NCBI GenBank assembly: GCA_029255685.2
Contig: CM055314.2
Coordinates: forward strand, 7,582,399 to 7,646,398
DNA from: Silene conica
Lineage: Eukaryota; Streptophyta; Magnoliopsida; Caryophyllales; Caryophyllaceae
Length of the DNA stretch: 64,000 bases
Direction: 5' to 3'
Within the stretch, counting starts at the first letter, position 1, and each line of letters opens with the position of its first letter. The position numbers and the translations under genes were made by a program. The notes beneath the pieces are model-generated. The model was given only the letters and a program-made list of their open reading frames with translations, had not been told where the DNA came from and did no database searches. This document shows, in pieces, positions 22,688 to 34,318 of the stretch.

Positions 22688-22786
22688 AAGAAGGTAGAGA
22701 GATAGAGGGAAAAGGGTAGAGGTTGTCTTTTTTATAGAAAACGCCGACGATTTTTCGCAAAACGCCGACGACCTTTCGCAACCCCC
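22688..22786 (-). repeat. MULE right terminal inverted repeat
   Basis: On the minus strand it reads GGGGGTTGCGAAAGGTCGTC, then GGCGTTTTGCGAAAAATCGTC. It is the partner of the left terminal repeat. It probably carries the transposase promoter, since the first coding exon begins about 90 bp inside. Confidence 0.9.
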
Positions 22787-22795
22787 AAAAAAATC

Positions 22796-23472
22796 AACAC
22801 AAAAAAAAAAGTGAACACCATCCCCTTCATCTTCTCCCAAGTCCCAATCACTCAACCACCCTCCCCCCCGATGAGCACCACTTACACCGGTGGAACACCC
22901 ACTCTATTTCCCCAACCACCACCGCGACAATTCCCTAAAATGAGCTAGTCAAAATTAACATGGATTATATCTCGACGTTCTTCCGATCACATTAATGAAT
23001 TGATGTGTGCACCGTCGGCGAAACCCTTATGCGCTCCGACAACAACTCTGGCGTCGGCCCTCCTTCGATCAAAGTGACCTAGGGCGTCGTTTTTTGCAGA
23101 TTTGTTACACTTAGATCTCATTTTTTATGTTGACGGCGGCAACTTGATGTTATCAGTGGTTGGGTTTCAAATTACAGTTTTGTATGTTGTCGGTTACAAT
23201 TTTGGGAACAAGGCCACGATGGTTCACAAGATAGACCCGCGAACTCTCTAACTTCCGACACATTCATCGATCACCAGCGGCCTAGGTGGGACCAAAGGTG
23301 GTGAGTGTTGGACTGCTGGCCGCTAGATTTTGAGAGAGAAAACAATTTTTTTGCAAAGAGAATAGTAGAATTGGAAAAAAGTTGACAAAATGTGTATGAT
23401 GTAGTAAAATTGCGTGTTGGAATTAGCAAATACGTATAAAATATATATGTACAACTTTATTCACATACACGT
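22796..23472. other. Intergenic DNA right of the MULE
   Basis: No coding region that I can support. The sequence is more GC-rich than its surroundings between 22860 and 23330 and may be a transposon remnant. Confidence 0.4.
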
Positions 23473-23485
23473 ATAACAAATCTAG

Positions 23486-24014
23486 ACCCTGGCAAACAAG
23501 TCGGATCATGTCGGGTTCGTGTTCGTATCAACATTAAATGGGTCATGACCCCCTCAACCCTAACCCGACCCAATTAGATAAACGGGTTGTCGGGTTGCAT
23601 GCATCAACCCTAACCCAACCCATTTATTTTTTCAATAGCCCAACCCGACTTATTTAACCCATTTAATTTTTAACATATCAATTTTCACCCATTAAACCCG
23701 TTTAACCCGTTTAACATGTTCAACCCATATAAATATAATGCATTCAAAATTAAATTTTCCAGCAAAAATAAACCATCTTCATGTCTTATTTTAAACTCAA
23801 AATAACAAAACCCGATTATAGCCCATTTAAATTAATGGGTTATTCGTGCCGAGTTCGCGTTGCAAGACCCCAACTCCAACCCGACCCATATAAGTTCGAG
23901 CCGTACTCGTGTTGACCCAATTATGAAAACGGGTTGAAACACCTTGACCCGAACCCGCTAATTTCACGTCGGATTCGTGTCGTGTTTTCGGGTCGTGTCA
24001 ACGATTGCCACCAA
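23486..24014. mobile_element. hAT-like non-autonomous element
   Basis: The ends CCCTGGCAAACAAGTCGGAT (left) and, on the minus strand, TGGTGGCAATCGTTGACACG (right) resemble the TGGCAA.CG...GACACGACCC ends of plant hAT MITEs. The interior is dominated by AACCCGACCC/GGGTTGTCGGGTT words. The 13-mer ATAACAAATCTAG flanks it on both sides (23473-23485 and 24015-24027). That is longer than the usual 8-bp hAT duplication. Confidence 0.65.
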
Positions 24015-24027
24015 ATAACAAATCTAG

Positions 24028-24655
24028 TTTTATTACGCTTACTCTCTTTATGTATAACAATGATATCATACTTATGTACAAGTCCTAACGAATCTCTCTA
24101 ATTCGTTAAAATCTATAAATAAATTTAATGTAATATAAACTACCTTATATTAAGTGAATAATACTAATTTAAATGATACAATTATTAACTTTTGTAGTTT
24201 TTACACCTATGTTGTTCTCAACTTCTCATCATCTCTACAAGCAGAGAACATCATCCTCCATATTTATCAAAGTCATCACTAACGTAGAAGTAATAGAACA
24301 AGGCCCAACAACAACGGGACGGAGGTCGTGGATGGTCTCTGGCGACGGTGGTCGAAATTTTTTAAACTTAACTTTATCGATTAAGTGTATCTATAATGTT
24401 ACGATGAAATACTTTTGATGTTTGAAGGGAAGACTCACTTAAAATCGCACAATTTAATAATACGAAAATTCTCATCTGAGATAGACATATATTAGTCTTA
24501 ACTTAAAATAGGCCAAATATCATACATAAGACAAAAACAAAACAGAATGTATTAAAATTAGCAAAATGCGTCTCATCTAAACAAATGAGTATTGTTTAAC
24601 CCGTTTTATTCTCAAAACCGTATTAAAAAGGATTTATTGATAATTTAAAATTCAC
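24028..24655. other. AT-rich intergenic DNA
   Basis: Nothing supported. The open frame at 24173-24418 has no family features that I recognise. Confidence 0.4.
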
Positions 24656-24790
24656 AAATTTTCATTTGGGACGGGTATATCTGTCACAAGTTTGCGACGG
24701 GTAAAATACTAATTATATAAGGAGATAAGACAGAAACCAAGTGTCTACGAAATAACATTCTGTTTTGTCTTATCTACACATATGAGTAAT
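24656..24790. repeat. Dispersed repeat, copy 1 (GACGGGTATAT...GATAAGACA)
   Basis: The string GACGGGTATATCTGTCACAA followed by GCGACGGGT and GATAAGACAGAAAC recurs in related form at 32640-32790. It also has an inverted GATAAGACA/TGTCTTATC pair inside. Confidence 0.65.
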
Positions 24791-24837
24791 ATTTAGGCTT
24801 TGTTTGACAAAGCATTTTAGGTTTCTGATTTGGTCTA

Positions 24838-25212
24838 GGGCGCTGTTTGGTAAACAACCTATTGCAAAAAAATTAGTATATTGAGGCAATTAGTAGGTTT
24901 GACCAAACAATATGCTATTTGGACTGTTTGGTAAGCAGCATATTGGAAGAGTAGAATGAGTTTCAATATGCTCTTTTGGAATAGGCTGCTCCCCCAGCAT
25001 ATTCAAAGAGTACATTGACAAAATTTAAAAAAATATCTTTTTACCCTTCAAAAAATATTAGCCCTATTTTTGACAAATATTACTCAATAATTTATTCATG
25101 TACTTTTTTGTCATTTGACACATGATTGAGATAATCTGCTAATTTAATTCTGCTAATTACCAAACACTTCTGACAGCTCCTGCTAATATTAATCCGCGGT
25201 TTACCAAACAAG
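24838..25212. mobile_element. MITE-like element with TGTTTGGTAAAC ends
   Basis: The left end reads GGCGCTGTTTGGTAAACAAC. The right end, on the minus strand, reads ACCTTGTTTGGTAAACCGCG. About 375 bp, non-coding. The TGTTTGGTAAAC words look like those of hAT-type MITEs. Confidence 0.65.
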
Positions 25213-25417
25213 GTCTAACTAGCTTATTTGATCGTAAGCGTTTGATAAGTAGTTTATTTAATGAAATAAGTTATCTTTTCAGTTTTCAGCTATCATTTTC
25301 AATTAATTTTATGAAACAAAGGCTGTTATAAACGTGTGACGGAAATATCCATCAGAATGGAGACCAATCGTTTAAAATTATAAAGAGTTAGAAGAGTATC
25401 CATATAAGTACCATTAA

Positions 25418-25504
25418 TAAAATGGATACCAATACTGGATATTGGATACAAGTCCATATAATAAAATGGATACCAATATTGGATATTGGATACAAGTCCA
25501 TACT
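25418..25504. repeat. Two-copy tandem duplication, period about 46 bp
   Basis: The phrase AAAATGGATACCAATA.TGGA followed by TATTGGATACAAGTCCATA occurs twice in a row (about 25418 and 25464). Confidence 0.85.
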
Positions 25505-25732
25505 AGATTACACAAGCATACACAACAATACCTAAACAACCAAATCTATAGCCGTCTAGTGTCTACATCATTTAACAATTTTCCATAAAATCAATCAATC
25601 ATCAAATCTACCACTCTCCTCACATTTCACACTTCCTTCAACTCAATCTAACCTAAACTTAGTAACCCCCAATCATCTAACCTAGTAAAAAATATTCCGT
25701 CTCATATCGTAAGATGATCTCTTTCTATAAAA

Positions 25733-26321
25733 CAACCTGTAATTTATTTATAACTATAATCTGTTTATATAAATAAACCGTCTCACAATATAAAACCGTC
25801 TTATTCAAATTTCTTGTGTTTTCCCCCCCGCAGAAAGGGTAAAATAACAAAGTAAAATCCCACCTCTTTTATCATAAATAAATCGTCTCACATCATTAAC
25901 CATCTTACACTAATTAATTTTTCACTAAATAAACCGTCACTCGTTAATCTTTTTGCATAAATAAACCTTCTCAGTTCTCACAAACTAAACCGTCTTAACT
26001 CTTAATCTAGCTAAACTTTTTACATAAATAAATCGTCACTCATTAATCATATATCAGTATTCTTTTTCACATAAATAAACCGTCTTACTCTACTTAATTT
26101 TTTACATAAATAAACCATCACTCAATTATCCCTAGCCAATAATCATTTTCACATAAATAAACCAAACCGTCTTACCCTACTTAATTAATTTTCTTTTTTT
26201 TTAATCGTTAATCTCTTTATACAAATAAACCGCCTCACAATATAAAACCGTCTTACTCAACTTAATTTTTTACTTAAGTAAACCGTCACTCATTCATCCC
26301 TAATCAATAATCCTTTTCACA

Positions 26322-26352
<31 letters not shown>

Positions 26353-26365
26353 ACCGTCTCACAAC
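25733..26365. repeat. Irregular AAATAAACCGTC array upstream of RBP45
   Basis: About fourteen variants of (A)AATAAACCGTC(T/A)(C/T)AC are spread over 630 bp with spacings of roughly 25-60 bp. The array includes an (AAAT)n run at 26323-26353. It ends about 330 bp before the RBP45-like start codon. Related words occur singly elsewhere (about 4330, 8688, 27365). Confidence 0.75.
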
Positions 26366-26694
26366 ATAAACCCGTTTTACTTAAGTAATTTCATTTTCAT
26401 TTTTTAAAGAAAATAAAATAAAAAAATAAAAAATCCCTCAACTCATCCACAATCTCATCAAATCAACGGTGAAGATGAACCCAAAAAAATCCAACGGTAA
26501 AAAGACAAAGACATACAAGATTTTAAGCCCAAAAAAAAACCTCAAAAATTAAATCTCCACATCTCTATCTCTTCAACTAAACCCTTCTTCCTTCCCTTCC
26601 CCTCTTTCCATACCCACAGCCACCTTTTTATTTTATTTTTATTTTCCGTTATCGACTTCAAATCCTGGTTCCGCCACTGTTCGCTACAAAAAAA

Positions 26695-29600
26695 ATGAGT
26701 TCGTCAGCCACAACAACGGATCAACCGAAGACAGGGCCAACCAATCCGGTGGCGCTGACGGCGGCGACAGCGGCGACACCGGTGGGTGCGCCACCGGCTG
26801 GGGCGGTATGGATGCAATACCCGGCAGCGGCGATGGTAATGCAGCATCAGATGATGGCTGCGGCGCCACCGCCGCAACATTATCCACCGCCGCCACATTA
26901 TATGGCGGCGGCTGGGTATCATCCACATCATCCGTATTTACAACATCCACCGCCACCGTCACCGCACCGCCACCCGAGGAATAATCATCACCATAACAAC
27001 AATAATAATAGTAATGGTAGCGGTAATAGTAATAGTAACGGTAATAATAGTAATAGTAACAGTAATAATAACGAGAGCGAAAATAAGACTATTTGGGTTG
27101 GTGATTTACATCATTGGATGGATGAGATTTATCTTAGTACTTGTTTCGCTTCTGCTGGGGAGGTCTGACTTTTTTTATTTTTTATTTTAATTTAATTTAG
27201 TTTAATTCATTTAATTTAATATTTTAATGTATTTATTTGTATTTATTTCCATTTTTGGTAGATGACATGATAGTTTTGATTTTGATTGATATTATGTTTT
27301 TATTTTTCATGTTTATGGGTTTTTGATTTGATGTTTTTCTTTTTATGAAAACGGAAATTTTAGAATGAGACCGCCTCAGACAGTAAGATTTACGAGGTGT
27401 TAATTAATTTATTAATTAATTAATGATTTTGATGATTAGGGTTACTAATAGAGTTTGTTGTGATCTACTCTAAGTAATTAGTTAATTAAGATTGTTGTTG
27501 AATTTAATTGGGTTGTTTTTAATTAATGCTTTGAATGTTTGTATGTTTTTATGTGCATTTATCAATTTATCATTGAATTAAATTTTAGATCTTGGTGCAT
27601 TTTGTTGGTAATTTGTTAGTTTGTGTTTAAGGAAAGTAGTTAAATGTTTAAACTTTAGTAAATCCATGTGTTTTTACCTTGATTTTAATGTATTTTACTT
27701 TTATTTACCATGATGTTATACTGAACATGCCGTTTTAGTTTAAGTTAAAACGGTTTTAAGCAAGAATTGATGTATATATTGTATGAAAAAATGTTTCTTT
27801 ACTATGATATGTGATGTAAAGTATTGATGTTGCTTGCATTACCATTTTGTTTGGAGTGTGTTGTGGTTGTTGAGTTAAATCATTGTTGTAATTGTCATAA
27901 CTTTCTAAATATAACAATCAATAGTTTTTATTGTTGGAATATGTCCGATTTGACGATTTCTAATTACGGTTTTTTGAAGTTGTAGAATCCTTCAAATTTG
28001 GGTATGCATGGTAGTTAGGTTGTTTGTGGAAAATGTGAGTGAATGTGTGTGTGTGTCATTGTGTTTGGAAAAGGAAAAGGGAGTTATTGCTTTTAAGGTT
28101 GTTTGTTCCTTTGAAGAAAACATGTATGTCATGAATTTGTTTCCCATTTCAAGTAAGGAGTAAGGAACTTGTTGTTTGCTGATCTGTACTTAGCTGTACC
28201 TGTATGTCTGTGTTTACAGTCATCAATTATCTAACTGAATTGTGTCGATTAACCGAATTATAACAAACAACAGCGTCCACGTATCTAAAAGGTCCTCACA
28301 AAAGGCGAGCTAGGAACAAAGAAGGGGTTAGAGTACTTAACATCTTAACGTTACCTCGTTGGATCCAGATTTACGTGTTACAGCATTGTGTAATAGTTGA
28401 TATCTGTTTACATCGGTTTATATGTGAGTTGGGTTGGAAGGTCTTGAACTGTGTCTGTTCTGTTGTTGCAGATAGCATCTGTGAAGGTTATCCGAAACAA
28501 GCAAACAGGTGCATCAGAAGGATATGGATTTGTTGAATTTAACACCCACGCAGTTGCGGAGAAGGTTCTACAGTCTTATGGTGGCATAATGATGCCGAAT
28601 GCAGAGCAGCCATTCCGCCTGAACTGGGCAACATTCAGCATGGGGGAGAAGCGTACAGATAACGGTTCTGACCTATCTATTTTTGTGGGAGATTTAGCTG
28701 CTGATGTTACTGATACTATGTTGAATGAATTATTTGCTACTAAGTATCCTTCTGTTAAGGCTGCTAAAGTTGTCATTGACGCCAATACTGGTCGTTCTAA
28801 AGGTTATGGTTTTGTAAGATTTGGTGATGACAATGAGAGAACTCAAGCCATGGCTGAAATGAATGGTGTTTATTGTTCAACCAGGCCTATGCGTATTGGT
28901 CCCGCCACACCCCGCAAATCTCTTGGATATCAACAAGGTAATAACTAATAATCGCATCCACTTGTATCCTGCCTTCAATCTTCTAAGCACAAGGAAGTCA
29001 TCTGTTTTTACACTGCAAAACATTTTTGTGCCAGTCTTTATGCAACACCAATCCGCTACACGAGTAATTGGTTTGGTTTCGCATAGAAGACCGTCCGATA
29101 CAAAGACTCACTGATTTCTAATATCTGCCCTGCTTTTTGAATTATAGTTTTTCTTCTTGTCATCATGGTGCTGTAATGCTTTAAGGAATCAACTGACAGT
29201 TTTCTAAAGACATTTAATTGGTAGTTTAATTTGTTTTGTTTTACTTTTGACATGACAAAAATGATAAACAACAATAAAGCGTTGATTCAAAAATGATTTG
29301 AGATTGGCTAACGTGACAAATGATCATACTTGGAGAACTTTGCTCACCACACCGTGTTAAAATTTTACCATTGCTTGTAGATTACAATGCAGTCTGTCAT
29401 TGCATTAACCAAATACCGTCATTTTGCTGATACAGTACATTTGTGAATTAATACTAATAAGATTATTTCTGTCTCCGGAACCATGAATCGGAATAATTGC
29501 AGTGACATTGTCACAGTAAGGTTTGTTCCCACCATTAAATTGCTTTCTTTGGTGTAAACTGTAAACTATGAAGTTGTCTTGGGATACTTATACTCTGAAT

Positions 29601-30715
29601 CACTAATCAAGATTGGATATAACAGGGGAGTAGTCTGGGTATTGAATTAAGATAATCATTAAGCTCTCGATTTAGTCGATGAAACTCGAGTCTTGAATTG
29701 AATATCTACTTACATGCTTGCTTTTACTAGGTGGGTATGGGTCCAATGGCAATTCCGGCCACGGATCACAATCTGATGGAGATTCATCAAACACAACTGT
29801 GAGCTCTCGATTTTTGGTGAATATAATGTGATCGCATACCTAGCCACATTAAAGTGACTGTGAAATTGATTGTTGTTTTCTGCTCCAGATCTTTGTTGGT
29901 GGGCTTGATCCTAGTGTCACTGATGAGGAACTAAGGCAACCTTTCTCCCAGTACGGTGAAATCGTCTCTGTTAAAATTCCAGTAGGAAAAGGATGTGGAT
30001 TTGTGCAATTCGCCAACAGGTATAAACCATGCATTTTTCACTTTGAAGATTGTGATTATAATTTCTCTTCTTCTCTGTCCATGATCTTACACTCAGTTAT
30101 CGTCATCCATGTTGGATACATAGTACTCGATATTATTTTATCAGACGTTTCTTATCATTTCCCAATTCTCATTCCACTCGGATATTGGTATGTACGACTC
30201 CTGGACACTCCATTGTAATCCAAACACGAGGATTTATCCGGAAATTTAGACATGAACCCCAGTTGGATACCTATCTTTAGGTTAAATATGACTCGTTTTG
30301 TGAAATGTACTCTGTGCAGATCCAATGCTGAAGAGGCTTTGAACAAGGTAAATGGAACTGTAATGGGCAAGCAAACTGTCCGTCTCTCTTGGGGCCGCAA
30401 CCTGGCTAATAAACAGGTATGTACCTACCATCTTCCGTTCTGTCCATTCTGCTACCAATCATTCGCCATTTACCTGATATTGCTGCTGACTGGTTTCCCT
30501 GTTTTGCACGGTCGCACCTATGAGCTGCTATTAACTGTTTTCTTCGATTTTTTCAGTCAAGAGGTGACTACGGAAACCAGTGGAACAATGGAGCGTACTA
30601 TGGAGGACCAATATATGAAGGCGGCTTCGGCTACATGCCACACCCTCATGATCCAGCCATGTGGGCAGCTTACGGAGGCTACCCAGTCTACGGAAACCAG
30701 CAACAAGTTAGCTGA
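26695..30715 (+). CDS. RBP45: RBP45/RBP47-family RNA-binding protein, three RRMs
   Basis: Plant oligouridylate-binding, hnRNP-like protein that binds poly(A)+ RNA in the nucleus; family members also enter stress granules. Six exons give 462 residues: 26695-27162, 28472-28937, 29731-29798, 29889-30019, 30320-30416 and 30557-30715, all GT-AG and in phase. The N-terminus has a Pro/Met/His-rich stretch with VWMQYPAAAMVMQHQMM, then an Asn/Ser run. RRM1 (TIWVGDLHHWMDE, GYGFVEF) is split by intron 1. RRM2 starts SIFVGDLAADVTD and has SKGYGFVRFGD. RRM3 starts IFVGGLDPSVTDEELRQPF and has GCGFVQFANR. The C-terminus is Gly/Tyr-rich and ends GGYPVYGNQQQVS, as in Arabidopsis RBP45 proteins. RBP45 and RBP47 are close; the short C-terminus favours RBP45. 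The gene looks intact. Confidence 0.95.
26985..27075 (+). repeat. AAT/AGT/AAC trinucleotide run inside RBP45 exon 1
   Basis: The imperfect AAY/AGY run encodes the Asn/Ser-rich linker before RRM1. It keeps the reading frame and is likely to vary in length between individuals. Confidence 0.85.
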
Positions 30716-32635
30716 AGAACGGAGACGACAATGCCACAGGTTTATCGATTAGCGATACAAACCCGCACTACCTAGGCTTATTGGTTTAATTTATTCATAG
30801 TAGTGCCTACTGTTATGTAGAAGAAGTTTTATGAACCCCCAACCCCCCCCCACCAACCTCTCCTAATGTGGAGTGGAACTGAATTTTGATAACTCCCACA
30901 CTAGTTTTCTTGCTCAGATGTTCTTTTTTTTTAATTATTAGACATTCATTAAGGATAATCCGAAAAATGGAATGAGGAACATGCTCCTTTAAAATACATT
31001 TTTCTAGTTTTAATATCTTTAACTGCGTTATTACTGTTGTATGTTGTGATATCTGTACTCCCGAAATTACTGAATTCGTACATCAGTTCCTCTGAATTCT
31101 GATGAACTGTAAATTGACCACGGGAGTATAGATGTCTATCTTTAGGTGTGTAGTTCCGGCCATGGTACTAAATCTTGGTCGTGGTATTGATGTATAGATG
31201 ATGGATGCAAATTATAGTAGTTGTGCATTCATTTCGTTTTTGACGATATTTAGGTGAACAAGTGTAGTCGAAACTCGAGAGGGATGGTTATGCTCCCAAC
31301 TCCCAAGAGCAATTTTTTCATCGGTTTTTTTCGTGTAAGAAAATGCATTTTTATGAGTGGTGTCTGTGATTAGGTTACAACGATTACTCAAGGAAAAATT
31401 CCGATAATTACTCATTACAAGTTACAACAATCAGTTTGGCACTTTGACCCTATTCTTCTCTCCACAAAATAATTATTATTTCATTATTTCAATTTAGTGA
31501 AACTCTATTAAGTTACTTCAGCTCAAGTCCAGTTCAGGCAGCTTATCTAATCTAAATCAAATATTAAAGCTAGTGATGCAATATATTTCTGGACGACGTT
31601 ACGACAAATGCTAGCAATAAGAACACCAAAATCTAGCAACTTTTAAACAATGCCACCGATCAAAGTAGCATTTATTCTACAGTGTATACAATTAGTTTAT
31701 CAAAATCAAGTATAAAAACAAGGGCTACAGTATATATTTTCGAGCAACATTACAACCATTGAAAACGTATTTCCTAATTAAGGAAATGCCTAAATTAAGT
31801 ACAACTAAATCTAGCAAACATTGAAGGAACCAACCCTATGAATCTATCATCATAGACATTGCCACAAGAAGTAATGAATGTGATATTACAGGATGAAATA
31901 GAAAGCATAGCTTAAAATGGAAAAGGAAATGATGACATAATGATCATGATAAAATGATGATGAATTCAGTGAAGTTAGTTTTGAAACAGTAAATTAAATG
32001 TGACAGTTAATAGTAAATGAATGACACGTGGTAAATAAATAAATTACGTCTACTGTCATACTACTACATTATCTAGGCTCTGAATTTCCGTAAGATTTAA
32101 CAGCTAAGCATAATAGCATAGGCTGCCTTCTCTTTGTATTTTTGGTAGGTACAGAATTACAGAGTATCTATCTGTCTTTCTGGATTTACTTTTACAGCCT
32201 CAAAGCCTGCTCATTTTGTCCTTATTCTACGACCTAAGTCAAATTATTTTACCGCCTTTCTTTTAGACCATATTTATCAGTCGTTCTAATAGCCCTAAAT
32301 AAACCTAGTTCCTATATTAAAATACTAATATATATTTCTTAATCTATTTACTAGACCTAATTTCTGATTTTGTTATTTTATCAAGTCCTAGTTAGACCTA
32401 AGAATTTCGACATTATTTTTGGTTGAATTTGAATTACGTATGAGGACCACATGCAAATACCGTTCCTAAACATGTTCCACCAGGTCCATTTCAGACAACT
32501 TGGAACGGAACTAATTCCTGTAATTTATTTTACTTAACTTTTTTATTTTAATTATTTTTTGTCCTTATTCAAGACCTAGCCCTTATTAGACCTACCTGTA
32601 AACGTAGTCTTACTTTTTTTTACTAGTCTGTATAG
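30716..32635. other. RBP45 3' region and intergenic DNA
   Basis: The first 300-500 bp must hold the RBP45 3' UTR. Nothing else recognisable; AT-rich, no supported ORF. Confidence 0.5.
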
Positions 32636-32790
32636 TAACACAAATTCTTGCAACGGGCATATTTGTAGCAAGCTTGTGACGGTCCAAGTATTACCAATGT
32701 GGGGTAGATAAGACAAAAACAAAGTATTGGAAGTAGTTATTATTTGACCCGTCACAAGTAAGACTTGCTGTATAATAATACTCAACCCAA
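32636..32790. repeat. Dispersed repeat, copy 2
   Basis: CAACGGGCATATTTGTAGCA, then AAGCTTGTGACGG and GATAAGACAAAAACAAA, is the relative of the repeat at 24656-24790. An inverted ACCCGTCACAAG lies at its right side. Confidence 0.65.
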
Positions 32791-32866
32791 CATTGACGAC
32801 CTCTGTCGCCCGAACCCGACAATCCCATCTCGACCACTGACGAAGTGACAATGTCTTCTCTATTAT

Positions 32867-33396
32867 TTAGAGATGTCAATGAGACGAGCACAAGTGGATA
32901 TTGCCTTAGTTAAGACGGGTATAGACAATGCTTTGGCGGGTGGTGAGGTAGGTGCGGGTATGAAAATTGTGCTCGCTATGAGTAGTGGAATGAGAATGAA
33001 TTTCACATTTTACTTGCTTCATATCCGCCTACCCGACAATCATTTAAAAAGTTAATAGGTTATGATAACTTTATAAACGTTATGTTTACTTATTATGAAG
33101 ATATAATGTATTATTAGCTATTTTATGAAGTTTTTTTTACTAACTACTTTGGTGGAAAACTAAAATATAAAGATAAATAGTGATTAAACCAACTTTTATG
33201 GAGAAAATTAATCGAAAAGAATATGGCGTAGCAGGTTATTGGGTAAGTGGGTGGGTGGGGGGACGTTTTTATATTTCCACAAGATAGATCGAGTATAGTT
33301 TTGGAAATTGTATCCGCCGTGAATGGAGGGGCGGGTATGGGTACAAGTTTTTCGTGGTGGTACCAGTTCGGGTACGGAGGTAATGACATCCCTTAG
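32867..33396. mobile_element. Non-autonomous element with AGRGATGTCA ends
   Basis: The left end TTTAGAGATGTCAATGA and the right end, on the minus strand, TAAGGGATGTCATTACC are inverted. The interior has GGGTATG/GCGGGTA words and no coding sequence. hAT-like by its ends; no target duplication was made out. Confidence 0.5.
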
Positions 33397-33897
33397 GTCA
33401 TCACTCCCCCTTACTACCAGCATCAAACATCATTGACATGTCTAGCCACAAGAAACAATAATCGGAGCAACTCAAGTAATACTGTAATAGGACATCACCG
33501 ACTCCAACTCCACCACTCGACACCATCCAGCGGTGCCGACCTCCATTACTTTCTTTCAATGTGTTTCTCGTTCTTAAATTCGAGAATTAAATTCCGGATC
33601 TATTGAAATGTAATTAATTATAATTTGAAAACTAAGTACATAGCCCTACCCAGCTAAGTATGTGTTGTACAGTACACTTAAAAACAAGAGATGCTGGTGT
33701 GGCTTTGATGGTTACTGGTAAGGAGTAAATGGGTTAATCCTTGTGTGGTAGGCATTTGCGTCATTAAGAGTCTGACTCCACCACTAGTTACGACAGTGGC
33801 TGGTGCGAAAATGATGGTCACCAACTCACAATGGCGGTGGACATGGAGTGGCACAAAACTGATGGTAAGCGGATGAAGCTGAAAGATCACAGAAGGG

Positions 33898-33900
<3 letters not shown>

Positions 33901-33952
<52 letters not shown>

Positions 33953-33954
33953 AC
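33901..33954 (+). repeat. (AC)n microsatellite
   Basis: About 26 AC units with one TAC interruption near the right end. Confidence 0.98.
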
Positions 33955-34281
33955 AACCACGAAGACTCTCTAAGGCCGAAGCACAACTTCAGTGGACAGT
34001 AGGTCAGAGCACCTAAACAACAAATTCCGGTCGTAGCTCCCCAGCAATCACCACAATACCACCAGAGGACGAAGGTATGTAACACATGCTTGATAGTTGA
34101 TACACAAACTTATAATCAACACAAAAAGAGGCAATTCTAGCAGAGCATTTGCCACACGAATCCCTCTCCACAACAAGATCAAAACCAAAAAGTTGTAAAT
34201 TAGACAGAATAATCTCAGGTTCCTGCTAATAATACAGACACCAATACGCCAGTAGTCCCATCTTACGGAATAGTAGCCAGT

Positions 34282-34318
34282 TAAACAAACAAACAAACAA
34301 ACAAACAAACAAACAAAC
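34282..34318 (+). repeat. (AAAC)n microsatellite
   Basis: Nine AAAC units. Confidence 0.98.

Larger units (their letters stand above)
17859..22786. mobile_element. Mutator-like element (MULE), 4.93 kb, two convergent genes
   Basis: The element lies between long terminal inverted repeats and is flanked by the 9-mer AAAAAAATC on both sides (17850-17858 and 22787-22795). Nine bp is the usual MULE target duplication, although an A-rich 9-mer is weaker evidence than a mixed one. Inside are a MULE transposase gene reading leftward from the right end and a second gene reading rightward from the left end. They meet near 19.1 kb. This recalls the convergent mudrA/mudrB layout of maize MuDR, but the second protein has no similarity that I recognise to MURB. 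The transposase has two in-frame stops, so this copy is probably not autonomous now. Confidence 0.85.
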
